From Pseudomonadota bacterium (lineage in GTDB: Bacteria > Desulfobacterota > Syntrophia > Syntrophales > UBA8958): a stretch of 43,013 nt of DNA. The notes below the pieces were generated by a model. The model worked only from the letters and a program-made list of their open reading frames with translations. It was not told where the DNA came from and made no database searches. A program made the position numbers and the translations under genes. The stretch is taken from assembly GCA_030057915.1 (NCBI GenBank), contig JASGUC010000002.1, forward strand, positions 1 through 43,013. Reading direction: 5' to 3'. Numbering within the stretch: position 1 is the stretch's first letter; each line of letters starts with the position of its first letter. This document shows positions 8,741 to 16,669 of this stretch, in pieces.

Positions 8741-9019
8741 CTACTGGTAGTCCTCGCAGTGCCATACCCCCGCCTCCGGTTTCGGGTACGAGCAAACCGG
8801 ATAGTGATCGCAATTGCTGCAAAGGCCAAGCGCCCCGGCGTGGGTCCGCGGGGCGACACTCGGGGATGTTTGCTCCCCGGGCGGTTCATCAGCGGCAAGG
8901 AGGAGCGTTTCGTATTCTTCGCAAAACCGGACACCGAGCAAGGCGCTTTTTTTAGAAACCAGTGCGCAATCCGAGGATTTTGTGCAATTCATGCACAATC
9001 CTTGTTTTTCTCTGGTCAT
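8741..9019 (-). CDS. Small cysteine-rich protein heading the operon
   Basis: This 92-residue protein has two similar Cys modules: CMNCTKSSDC followed by FCEEY, and CSNCDHYPVC followed by WHCEDY. It reads as a duplicated metal- or Fe-S-binding unit with a variable linker. GGAGG lies 5 bases before ATG 9019, which is clearly better than the longer open frame starting at 9058. It is about 60 bases upstream of the NuoE-like gene in the same direction and probably shares its mRNA. I do not recognise a named family. Association with the flavoprotein complex is suggested only by position and cysteine content. Confidence 0.75.
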   Translation of the reverse strand: MTREKQGLCMNCTKSSDCALVSKKSALLGVRFCEEYETLLLAADEPPGEQTSPSVAPRTHAGALGLCSNCDHYPVCSYPKPEAGVWHCEDYQ

Positions 9020-9267
9020 GGCATCCTCCCTTTGGTGTTGTAGGAACCGCAACAGCAAGGATCGTGCCGACGGAACGATGGGCCGGGGGGCGAAACGGAG
9101 AAGCCCGTGGAATTATTTGAATATCCCCTGGTGATCCCTGCCTTGGAGGCCCCCGGGGGAAGGGTTTCCCCCTGATCTCCGGGGGGCGGGAGCGGGACGG
9201 ACCGGGGAGATTCTCACCGACCGGCGAGAATCTCCCCATCCGGGTTCAGCGCAGATTTTCCGATGTC

Positions 9268-9303
9268 CTGTCATGAGGCAGAAATCCAGTGTTTTCAAGT
9301 AGC
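9268..9303 (+). repeat. Dispersed repeat, copy 1
   Basis: The 36-base unit starts CTGTCATGAGGCAGAAATCC and ends TTTTCAAGTAGC. It differs from the copy at 9341-9376 at only two positions. Sequences of this kind (AATCCAGTGTTTTCAA) are common dispersed repeats in deltaproteobacterial genomes, as I recall. Confidence 0.8.
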
Positions 9304-9340
9304 CTAATGATGGCCAACCTGGCTGGTCTCGCTGTTGCAA

Positions 9341-9376
9341 CTGTCATGAGACAGAAATCCCGTGTTTTCAAGTAGC
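9341..9376 (+). repeat. Dispersed repeat, copy 2
   Basis: This is the second 36-base copy, starting 73 bases after the first. Similarity to a third copy (23,634-23,722) continues past its end to about 9440, including GGTCGT and TCAAAGGTTTCC. The long form of the repeat is therefore about 90 bases, and copy 1 is a short form. Confidence 0.75.
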
Positions 9377-9618
9377 TTCCGGAGGACGGCTCAGGCCCCG
9401 GCGCGACGGGATGGGTCGTCCTCAAAGGTTTCCGTCTTGACAAAAAGGCACGCTTCGGCTACCGAGTTTCTACGCCACGACCAGATAAAGGATATTGCTC
9501 TTAGGAAAACCTTCACAATGCAGGGAGCGCTGCCGGAGAAGACATTTTGACAGGACTTTTTTTCAATGCCGCGCCTTTCAAGCGAGTTCGACATCCCGAT
9601 AACCAAGGAGGGTTTCAA

Positions 9619-12033
9619 GTGAATCACGAGGGCCGAACGGAGCAGGAACTGGAGAAGGAGAATGAAATACTAAAGGAAAGTATCCGGCAACTTGCAGCGA
9701 AGCCGGCTGAAATGGGGCGCGCCGGGGGGCTGCCGGGCTATCGGGAAGCGCGGAACGAAAGCGTTTTGGAAAAACTTGCCGATATAGTCTGGCTCTTGGA
9801 CGAGGATTTTCGGATCCGGTACATCAGCCCGGCCGTGGAGAGGGTCCTCGGCTACGCCCCGAGGGAATATCTGGCCCTGCCGGTGGACAAACGAATAGCC
9901 CCGGCGTCGCTAAAGACCGCCCGAGAAGCCCTGAGGGGGGAGATGGAGATCGAGCGCCGGGGAGGGGGGACGCCGGACCGGATGACCACCCTGGAGGTGG
10001 AGATGTATCACCAAGACGGCGCCACCCGGTGGTTGGAATTCATCCTCGTGGGCGCCCGGGACTCCCAGGGCACGCTGACGGGCATTTGCGGGGTCTCCCG
10101 GGACATCACGAAGCGCCGTCGGGCGGAGGAGGAGCTGCAGCAGACCCGGGACAACTTCCGCCGCTCCCTGGACGAATCTCCCCTGGGGGTGCGCGTCGTC
10201 GGTGACGACGGCGAGACGCTCTACGCCAATCGGGCGCTGCTGGATTTTTACGGCTACCGGGACATCGAGGAGTTTCGTAACACCCCGGTCAGGATGCGTT
10301 ACACGCCGGAGAGCTATGCCGCGCATGAACGACGGAGGGAAGACAGAAAACGGGGTGAGAGGGAATATTTCCGGTACGATATCAGCATCGTCAGGAAAGA
10401 CGGGGAGGTGCGGCATCTCGAGGTGTTCCGGAAGCCTATCCTCTGGGACGGCGGATGGCGGTATCAGGCGACCTACCAGGACATCACCGAGCGCAAGCGG
10501 ATGGAAGAAGCGCTGCGCAAGCGGGAGGAGTATTTCCGGGAACTGGTGGAGAACATCTCGGACATCATCGTCACCATGGACAAGGGCGGGACGATCACCT
10601 ATGTAAGCCCGTCGGTGGAGCGCATCGCGGGATACCGGCCCGACGAACTCGTCGGCGCCTCCTTCCTGGATTTTTTCATAACCGATGACCTTCCCGGCGC
10701 CTTTGGGGAATTCTCCCGGGCAATGGCTGGCCGGGATGCGGTGTTTCCAATCAACTTTCGCATTGGGCATAAAAACGGCGCGGTCCTGGACATGGAAGGG
10801 GTCTGCAAAAACCTCCTCCACAATCCGGCCATCGCCAGTTTTGTCGCCAACATTCGCGATGTGACGGAAAAGAGGCGGACGGAGAAGGAACGAGCCGGAT
10901 TGGAGGCGAAGCTGCGGTTGGCCCAGAAGATGGAGGCCATCGGCGCCCTCGCCAGCGGCGTCGCCCACGATTTCAATAACCTCCTCGCCGGCATCCAGGG
11001 CCATGTGACCATGTGCCTGCTCCAGAGTGAACGCACCCACGGCAATTACGAGCGCCTCAAGAGGATCGGGGAGATCGTGGACAGCGGGGCGAACCTTACG
11101 AGCCAGTTGCTGGGATTTTCCCGGGAACGGCAACGGGAGGTGCGGCCTTCCAACATGAACGAGCTAATCGAACGGACCCTGATGATGTTTGGCCGGACCA
11201 GAAAGGAGATCTCCATCTGGCGGCATTGCGCCGAGGATCTCTGGGCCGTCGAGATCGACCGGGGCCAGATGGAGCAGGTGATCATGAACCTTCTGGTAAA
11301 CGCCTGGCAGGCCATGCCCCTACCGGGGGAGATCGTCCTGGAAACCAAAAACGTCTTCTTCGCCGACCAGCCGGCGCTGCCCGGCATCGTCGCGCCGGGG
11401 CGCTACGTGAAGATCTCGGTGAAGGACAACGGCGTCGGCATGGACCGGGAGACCCGGGAGCGGATCTTCGATCCGTTTTTCACCACCAAGGAACGGGACG
11501 GCGGCTCCGGCCTGGGGCTGACCACCGCCTACGGGATCGTCAAGGGCCACAACGGGGTGATCGACGTCATGAGCGAACCCGGCCGCGGCACGACGTTCGA
11601 CATCTATCTGCCGGCCACGGAGGGGCCGATCGAACAATCCCGGCAGGTCGATGCGGAGCTTCTGCCCGGCACGGAGACCATTCTGCTGGTTGACGACGAA
11701 GCAGTCAACCTGGAAGTGACCGGAGACCTCTTGGAAATCATGGGCTACAAGGTTTACAAGGCCGGCAGCGGACAGGAGGCGGTTGCAGTTTATATGGAAA
11801 AAGGAGACGAGATCGCCCTCGTCATCCTCGACATGGTCATGCCGGGGATCTCGGGAGGAGAGACCCTGGAACTCCTCAAGGGAATCAATCCCGATCTGCC
11901 GGTCATTCTCTGCAGCGGTTACAGCAACAACAACCAGGTGGAACAGCTCATGAGCAGGGGCTGCAAGGATTTTCTACAGAAGCCCTTTCATGCCGAGGAC
12001 CTTTCCCGCAAGCTCCGGGAGATCCTCTCTTGA
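9619..12033 (+). CDS. Hybrid sensor histidine kinase with three PAS domains and a receiver
   Basis: This 804-residue soluble kinase has a short coiled coil, three PAS/PAC domains (about 48-165, 170-295 and 300-415), a HisKA domain (GVAHDFNNLLAG, His near 450) and an HATPase domain with N-box EQVIMNLLVNAWQAM, DNGVGM and GSGLGL. A C-terminal receiver starts near 688 and has phospho-acceptor Asp 738 (LDMVMP) and a conserved Lys in LQKPF. GTG 9619 follows AAGGAGGG at good spacing. The open frame extends 24 codons upstream to an ATG without a ribosome site, so GTG is preferred. There are no membrane segments, so sensing is probably cytoplasmic. No partner regulator is adjacent. Confidence 0.92.
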   Translation: MNHEGRTEQELEKENEILKESIRQLAAKPAEMGRAGGLPGYREARNESVLEKLADIVWLLDEDFRIRYISPAVERVLGYAPREYLALPVDKRIAPASLKTAREALRGEMEIERRGGGTPDRMTTLEVEMYHQDGATRWLEFILVGARDSQGTLTGICGVSRDITKRRRAEEELQQTRDNFRRSLDESPLGVRVVGDDGETLYANRALLDFYGYRDIEEFRNTPVRMRYTPESYAAHERRREDRKRGEREYFRYDISIVRKDGEVRHLEVFRKPILWDGGWRYQATYQDITERKRMEEALRKREEYFRELVENISDIIVTMDKGGTITYVSPSVERIAGYRPDELVGASFLDFFITDDLPGAFGEFSRAMAGRDAVFPINFRIGHKNGAVLDMEGVCKNLLHNPAIASFVANIRDVTEKRRTEKERAGLEAKLRLAQKMEAIGALASGVAHDFNNLLAGIQGHVTMCLLQSERTHGNYERLKRIGEIVDSGANLTSQLLGFSRERQREVRPSNMNELIERTLMMFGRTRKEISIWRHCAEDLWAVEIDRGQMEQVIMNLLVNAWQAMPLPGEIVLETKNVFFADQPALPGIVAPGRYVKISVKDNGVGMDRETRERIFDPFFTTKERDGGSGLGLTTAYGIVKGHNGVIDVMSEPGRGTTFDIYLPATEGPIEQSRQVDAELLPGTETILLVDDEAVNLEVTGDLLEIMGYKVYKAGSGQEAVAVYMEKGDEIALVILDMVMPGISGGETLELLKGINPDLPVILCSGYSNNNQVEQLMSRGCKDFLQKPFHAEDLSRKLREILS

Positions 12034-12092
12034 CCCCGGTGGTGTCAGGCCTTGAAAAATGGCATTTCCCCGGGATGCGGTAGGCTCGGGTC

Positions 12093-14144
12093 TTGAAAGT
12101 CAGCCTTTCTCCGGCGCGTGGGTTCGAGCGACCCATCGTCTCGGAGCGTCTGATCTTCCTGGGGCTGGCCCTGGCGGTCCTGGCGGTGTTCGGACGCCTG
12201 GCCGCCTTTGATTTCGTCTTCTTCGACGACCAGGCATATGTGCTCGAAAAGGCCCAGGTGTGGGCCGGATTGACCCCCGCGTCGGTGTGGTGGGCCCTGA
12301 AGGCCACCGACGCCGGCTTCTGGCATCCCCTGACCTGGATCTCCCTGATGATCGACCATGAGCTTTGGGGTCTCGCCCCGGGCGGGTATCATCTCACCAA
12401 TGTCCTGCTGCACCTGACGGCGACGCTGCTCCTCTTTGCCGGATTGCGCCGTCTTACGGGAGCGGTGGTCCAAAGCGCCTTCGTGGCGGCCCTCTTCGCC
12501 CTCCATCCCCTCCATGTGGAATCGGTCGCCTGGATCGCGGCCCGGAAGGACGTCCTGAGCGGCTGCTTCTGGATGCTGACGCTCCTCCTTTACGCCCGGT
12601 ATGTGGAGAGGCCGGGATGGGGGCGCTATCTCCTGACGCTGCTGTCTTTCCTCCTGGGGCTGGCGGCGAAGTCGATGGTCGTGACCCTCCCCGTCATCCT
12701 GCTGTTGCTGGATTTCTGGCCCTGTGGGCGTCTGACGGCGGAAAACCGACGCCGGAACTGGCGGCTTGCCGTAGGTGAGAAGGCGCCGTTCCTGCTCCTG
12801 GGGGCCGTGGTGGGGATGGCGACGGTGGCGGCGGAGCAGCAGGCGGGGGCATTGAAAGGCTTTGCGGAATTTCCGCTCGCCGCCCGGTTGGCCAATGCGG
12901 CGGTCGCCTATGGTTTCTATCTCTATAAAACGGCGTGGCCGGCGGACCTGGCGGTCCATTATCTTCACCCGGGACGCTGGCCCGCCGGGATGGTCGCCCT
13001 TTCCCTGGCCCTTCTGACCTCCTTCACCTTCCTGGCGGTGAAAACGCGCCAATCACGACCGTTTTACCTGGTGGGCTGGCTTTGGTATCTCATCGGCCTC
13101 CTGCCCGTGATCGGCCTCCTGCAAATCGGCACTCACGCCTTCGCGGATCGCTACGCCTATATCCCCTTGATCGGCGTCTTCATCGCCGTGGTCTGGGGGG
13201 TGGGGGACTGGGCGGCCGGGAGGGGAGAAGGGCGGGTCGCGGAGGACAAACAGGCCGTCGCGTCTTCCCCGCGACCGGAGACCGGGGCCGAAAAGAGTTC
13301 CGGCCTCCCCGCCGACGACATCCGGAAGGCCGCCCGTCTGTCGGCGGCGCCCCTGGCGGATTGGGAGACTTCGATTCCTTGTGGCGTCAATGCGCGGAGG
13401 GTGGGGCAGGGGGAGGTTGCCGGCCGTCGGGATGCCGATGCCCTTGCCGCCGCGACCCCGCCGGGCGCTGTGGTCGTCGCGTCTTCCCCGCGACCGGAGA
13501 CCGGGGCCGAAAAGAGTCCCGACCTCCCTGCCGACGACATCCGGAAGGCCGCCCGTCCGTCGGCGGCGCCCCTGGCGGATTGGGAGACCAAGGGGGTCGG
13601 CTGGTGCGTCGCCGCTTCGGTGAAACCGGGAGAGCCGCCGATGTCGCGGGCGGCGGCGGTCGGGATGGGACTCGCGGCACTTTTTCTGTTTGCCCTGGTT
13701 TCCTTCCAGCAGGTGGGCTGGTGGCGCAACGCCGAGACGCTGTTCCGCCGGGCGGTGGCGGTAGGGGGAGAAAACTGGCTGGCCGTGAACAATCTCGGGG
13801 CGGCCCTTTCCCGGCAGGGACGTTACGAGGAGGCGGCGTCGCATTTCGAGACGGCGCTACGGCTGCGGCCCGACTATGACGAGGCCCGCTTCAACCTCGC
13901 CGCGGCCCTGGCGGGGGCGGGGCGCTATGAGGAGGCGCTGGCTCTGTACCGAGAGGTCATCGCCCGACGCCCCGATTTCGCCGCGGCCCACAACAACATC
14001 GCCATCGTTTATGCCGAAACGGGCGATCTCCCGGCGGCGCGACGGCACTTTTCGGAGGCCCTCCGGATCCGCCCGGATTACCGTGAGGCCCTCCGAAATC
14101 TGGAAATCGCGGAAGGTAAGCACGGGAGCGCCAAAGCGCCTTGA
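12093..14144 (+). CDS. Polytopic membrane protein with C-terminal TPR repeats (TMTC/glycosyltransferase-like)
   Basis: The 683-residue protein has about ten hydrophobic segments in residues 15-375, a charged loop (about 380-515), one more membrane segment (about 527-545), and three TPR units (about 555-665, with motifs NLGAALSRQGRYEEAASHFE and FNLAAALAGAGRYEEALALY). The early acidic motif FFDDQAYV and the HPLHVESVAWI segment resemble the family of integral membrane TPR proteins related to GT-C glycosyltransferases and eukaryotic TMTC proteins. The start is TTG 12093 with a poor ribosome site; no ATG in frame is closer, so the start is uncertain. The loop contains two near-identical 113-base repeats. 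Substrate unknown. Confidence 0.82.
   Translation: MKVSLSPARGFERPIVSERLIFLGLALAVLAVFGRLAAFDFVFFDDQAYVLEKAQVWAGLTPASVWWALKATDAGFWHPLTWISLMIDHELWGLAPGGYHLTNVLLHLTATLLLFAGLRRLTGAVVQSAFVAALFALHPLHVESVAWIAARKDVLSGCFWMLTLLLYARYVERPGWGRYLLTLLSFLLGLAAKSMVVTLPVILLLLDFWPCGRLTAENRRRNWRLAVGEKAPFLLLGAVVGMATVAAEQQAGALKGFAEFPLAARLANAAVAYGFYLYKTAWPADLAVHYLHPGRWPAGMVALSLALLTSFTFLAVKTRQSRPFYLVGWLWYLIGLLPVIGLLQIGTHAFADRYAYIPLIGVFIAVVWGVGDWAAGRGEGRVAEDKQAVASSPRPETGAEKSSGLPADDIRKAARLSAAPLADWETSIPCGVNARRVGQGEVAGRRDADALAAATPPGAVVVASSPRPETGAEKSPDLPADDIRKAARPSAAPLADWETKGVGWCVAASVKPGEPPMSRAAAVGMGLAALFLFALVSFQQVGWWRNAETLFRRAVAVGGENWLAVNNLGAALSRQGRYEEAASHFETALRLRPDYDEARFNLAAALAGAGRYEEALALYREVIARRPDFAAAHNNIAIVYAETGDLPAARRHFSEALRIRPDYREALRNLEIAEGKHGSAKAP
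13257..13369 (+). repeat. 113-bp in-frame direct repeat, copy 1
   Basis: This copy lies inside the membrane TPR gene and encodes a segment beginning VASSPRPETGAEKS and ending SAAPLADWET. It matches the copy at 13,476-13,588 at all but a few bases. It falls in the charged loop between membrane segments, where an insertion would be tolerated. Confidence 0.9.
13476..13588 (+). repeat. 113-bp in-frame direct repeat, copy 2
   Basis: This copy starts 219 bases after copy 1, a multiple of three, so the frame is kept. The spacer between the copies encodes an unrelated Gly/Ala/Arg-rich stretch. High identity suggests a recent duplication or two insertions of one mobile repeat. Confidence 0.9.
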
Positions 14145-14377
14145 GGAGGCCGGGGGACGGCTCGCCTTGCCGCCCCGGCAGCATGCGGGGCTGGATACTT
14201 GCCGTCCCGGGTTCTCGCCGTCCCATCCCGCATCGGAAGTTCGCCTTGTGCCGGAAGCAAACCATCCCGTCCTGGCGGCTTGTCGTCCCACCCCGTGCCG
14301 GAAGTTGCCCGTTCCGATAGCATGCAGAGCCCAGGTGTTTGCCGCCCCGGCAAAACGGGGCGTCGGGGCTTTGGACG
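14145..14377. repeat. GC-rich intergenic stretch with degenerate direct repeats
   Basis: Degenerate repeats fill the gap between the convergent TPR gene and the next gene. AGCATGC followed by a TTGCCG(T/C)CCCGG segment occurs near 14,180 and 14,317. CCCGCATCGGAAGTT and CCCGTGCCGGAAGTT occur about 66 bases apart near 14,226 and 14,293. No gene is supported here. Confidence 0.5.
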
Positions 14378-14848
14378 TCAGTCCGTCCGGGCGGCGTTTA
14401 GGCCTTTGATCATTACGTTTTCCAAACCGTTCTTCTCGAATTCCTCCTTGTATTGGTTTTCGATGTCGATAAAACGCAAGCAGTACTTCTCGAACTCCTT
14501 CTTCTTCTTGGGTTCCTTAGGGCCGAACTCCCTATGGATATCCCGCTGGCAGAGCATCTCGACAAAGCGGTCCCAGAAGACGGAGTTGTCGTAGTCCTCT
14601 ATGATGTCATGACAATCCGATTCTTCCTCGAATTCTGGCGTTTCTATGTAGTATTTCATCTCGGCGTCGTATTCGATGAGATTTCCCAGGCCCGCCTTTT
14701 CGGCGAAGGCGTAGATCTTGTATCGAAGCTGTTGATACCGAAGCAGCTCCTGTATATCTACCGATCGATGCGAATAAATGATCCAGTCGGCGATATAGAG
14801 CATGTCGATCAGATCCCGGTATTCCTCCTTGGTCAGTTCTATCTTCAT
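14378..14848 (-). CDS. Conserved-looking hypothetical cytoplasmic protein
   Basis: The 156-residue protein starts MKIELTKEEYRDLIDMLYIA and is rich in charged and aromatic residues, with no signal peptide or membrane segment. A lysine cluster (KEPKKKKEFEKY) precedes a predicted helical C-terminus. AAAGGA lies 10 bases upstream of ATG 14848. The frame is open to 14947, but the extra residues lack a ribosome site and overlap the divergent gene. I do not recognise the family. Codon use looks normal for the region, which supports a real gene. Confidence 0.72.
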   Translation of the reverse strand: MKIELTKEEYRDLIDMLYIADWIIYSHRSVDIQELLRYQQLRYKIYAFAEKAGLGNLIEYDAEMKYYIETPEFEEESDCHDIIEDYDNSVFWDRFVEMLCQRDIHREFGPKEPKKKKEFEKYCLRFIDIENQYKEEFEKNGLENVMIKGLNAARTD

Positions 14849-14920
14849 GAGTGACGATCCTTTCGGGACGATAGCGGTTTCAGGCCTGCCGAAGCGGCAT
14901 TTGCCCTTGATAAAATCGAC

Positions 14921-14947
14921 ATTATAGGCAATATGGCAAAATTGCAA
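14921..14947 (-). promoter_or_regulatory. Candidate promoter for the 14848-14378 gene
   Basis: On the minus strand a perfect -10 hexamer TATAAT (14926-14921) follows TTGCAA (14947-14942) at a short 15-base spacing. The start of transcription would lie near 14,913, giving a leader of about 65 bases. The -35 box overlaps the ATG of the divergent glycosyltransferase. Confidence 0.4.
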
Positions 14948-15699
14948 TGATAAAGGGGAACCCGGACAAAAAAATAGTGGTGGTCATGCCCGCCTACAAC
15001 GCGGCCCGGACCCTGCGGAAGACCTACGAGGAGGTCATGGAGCAGGGGATCGTCGATCTGGTCATCCTGGTGGACGACGCCAGCGGCGACGACACGGCGG
15101 CCATCGCGGCCTCGCTGCCCCGGACCGAGGTGCGTGTCCATGACCGGAACCGGGGCTACGGGGCGAACCAGAAGACCTGCTACCGCCTGGCCCTGGCCGC
15201 CGGGGCGGACATCGTCATCATGGTCCATCCGGATTATCAGTACACCCCCAAGCTCATCCCGGCCATGGCGACAATGATCGCCAACGGGCTGTATCACTGC
15301 GTCCTTGGCTCCCGGATCCTCGGGGGCCATGCCCTCCGGGGCGGGATGCCCCTCTGGAAATACGTCGCCAACCGCTTTCTCACCCTGGTGGAAAACCTCC
15401 TCATGGGGGCGAAACTCTCGGAATACCATACGGGCTACCGGGCCTTTTCCCGGGAGTTGCTTTTGCGGCTGCCCCTGGATAGGAACTCCGACGATTTCGT
15501 CTTCGACAATCAGATGCTGGCTCAGATCATCTGGCTGGGCTACATCATCGCCGAGGTAAGCTGCCCGACGAAGTATTTCGAGGCGGCCTCGTCCATCAAT
15601 TTTCGGCGGAGCATCCGCTACGGCTTCGGCTGCCTGCATACCGCCCTCCGTTTTCGCCTGGCCAAACTGGGCTTCGCCAGGCCGGACCTATTCCCCTGA
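14947..15699 (+). CDS. Family 2 glycosyltransferase (DPM1/GtrB-like catalytic domain)
   Basis: The 250-residue GT-A protein begins [16 protein letters not shown], has a nucleotide-binding acidic motif [10 protein letters not shown], an HPDYQYTP segment in place of the usual DxD region, and the acceptor-side motif GSRILGG. There are no C-terminal membrane helices, unlike GtrB, and the length fits soluble polyprenyl-phosphate or polysaccharide glycosyltransferases. No ribosome site is obvious before ATG 14947, so the transcript may be leaderless or the start may differ slightly. The nearest neighbour with a possible glycan role is the membrane TPR protein upstream. Substrate unknown. Confidence 0.88.
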   Translation: MIKGNPDKKIVVVMPAYNAARTLRKTYEEVMEQGIVDLVILVDDASGDDTAAIAASLPRTEVRVHDRNRGYGANQKTCYRLALAAGADIVIMVHPDYQYTPKLIPAMATMIANGLYHCVLGSRILGGHALRGGMPLWKYVANRFLTLVENLLMGAKLSEYHTGYRAFSRELLLRLPLDRNSDDFVFDNQMLAQIIWLGYIIAEVSCPTKYFEAASSINFRRSIRYGFGCLHTALRFRLAKLGFARPDLFP

Positions 15700-15769
15700 T
15701 TCCGCCCTCGGGCAAATCAACCGCCCCATTTTTTCCACCGCGCTCCGCCTTTTCACCAAAAAATAAACC

Positions 15770-15826
15770 TTGACAAGGACGAAAAACTACTTTACACAGT
15801 ACGTGACCGTTGGTCAGTAATTGACC
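15770..15826 (+). promoter_or_regulatory. Promoter and overlapping palindromic operators before the TetR gene
   Basis: TTGACA (15,770-15,775) is followed after 17 bases by TACACA (15,793-15,798). Just downstream lie two overlapping palindromes, TGACCGTTGGTCA (15,804-15,816) and GGTCAGTAATTGACC (15,812-15,826). They share one half-site, so three half-sites alternate. This layout, covering the transcription start, is typical of TetR-family autorepression, as in fatty-acid regulators. Confidence 0.7.
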
Positions 15827-15870
15827 GCAATTCAATTTCTGGTTAGAAGTCAGGCTGTGGAGGAAATTCC

Positions 15871-16506
15871 GTGGGGTTCGAAGAGCGGCGGAAAAGGGAG
15901 AAGGAGAGCCGAAAGAACGCAATCCTGAAGTCCGCCCGCGGACTTTTCTTCAACAAGGGCTTCAAACCCGTCACCGTCGAGAGCATCGCCCGAAAGGCGG
16001 AGCTGAGCAAAGGCTCCGTTTATCTCCACTTCAAGAGCAAGGAAGAGATCTACACCCACATCCTTTTGGGCGACATCGACAAGTTCCACAAGATCATCGC
16101 CGGTCTCGTGGAAAGGGAAATCAGCGCGTCGGATAAACTGATGGCCCTGGCCGGCGCCTACGCCGGCTTCTTCATCAATGACCGGGAGCTGTTCCGCATC
16201 ATGATGAATTACATGCTCAATATCAATCACATGAACCTCCCGGAAGAGGTGGACCGTCAAATCGTCTCTGCCACCAATAAAACCGTGAACATTATCGAGG
16301 AGATCTTCCGCATGGGGATCGAGACCGGGGAATTCCCCCCTTACATCGACCTGCGTCAGAAACGGAATGCCATCTGGGGGCTCCTCAACGGAGTCATCTC
16401 GCTGCACCTGTTCACCGGTTCGGAGGATAAGCGGGAGGAGCGGATCCTCGCCTCCATCAGGACGGGGGTCAACACCTTTCTGCGGGGCATGCGGACACCC
16501 TCGTGA
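15871..16506 (+). CDS. TetR/AcrR-family transcriptional regulator
   Basis: The 211-residue protein has a standard N-terminal helix-turn-helix (about 12-58, ARGLFFNKGFKPVTVESIAR then LSKGSVYLHFKSKEEI) and a helical ligand-binding domain. GTG 15871 follows GGAGG at 7 bases. It lies just upstream of an acyl-CoA dehydrogenase, hydroxyacyl-CoA dehydrogenase and thiolase set in the same direction, with a palindromic operator region before its own start. The simplest reading is an acyl-CoA- or fatty-acid-responsive repressor of itself and the beta-oxidation genes. The ligand is inferred from context only. Confidence 0.92.
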   Translation: MGFEERRKREKESRKNAILKSARGLFFNKGFKPVTVESIARKAELSKGSVYLHFKSKEEIYTHILLGDIDKFHKIIAGLVEREISASDKLMALAGAYAGFFINDRELFRIMMNYMLNINHMNLPEEVDRQIVSATNKTVNIIEEIFRMGIETGEFPPYIDLRQKRNAIWGLLNGVISLHLFTGSEDKREERILASIRTGVNTFLRGMRTPS

Positions 16507-16669
16507 AAAGGCTATTGACGGCAAGAGGGCGCCCGGCCCCGCGGCGGACGACAGACTGAAAACACGCATGGGAGGCATGGCTTTCCCCCCGAGGCCTTTT
16601 CCGAAGTGCCTTCCGATGCGCAAAAGATTTTTCGGTTCGGAAAAGGCGGAAAGAAAACAGGAGGTTCTT

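Larger units (their letters stand above)
9020..9618. other. 599-bp intergenic region between divergent genes with hairpins and repeats
   Basis: The region separates the Cys-rich protein from the plus-strand kinase. A strong hairpin has a perfect 12-bp stem, GGGGAGATTCTC (9204-9215) with GAGAATCTCCCC (9226-9237), without a T tract on either side. A GC-rich palindromic stretch lies at about 9150-9185. Two 36-base direct repeats are listed separately. A TTGACA at 9437-9442 could be a -35 box for the kinase, but the -10 hexamer 17 bases on is poor. No convincing gene is seen in it. Confidence 0.6.

Noticed and set aside
12045-13052. 335-codon minus-strand frame opposite the membrane TPR gene
   Set aside because: It is Arg/Gln/Gly-rich antisense translation without domains. 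The plus strand shows clear membrane and TPR patterns.
16367-16669. N-terminal extension of the acyl-CoA dehydrogenase
   Set aside because: It overlaps the TetR gene and lies before a strong AGGAGG-ATG start at 16,670.
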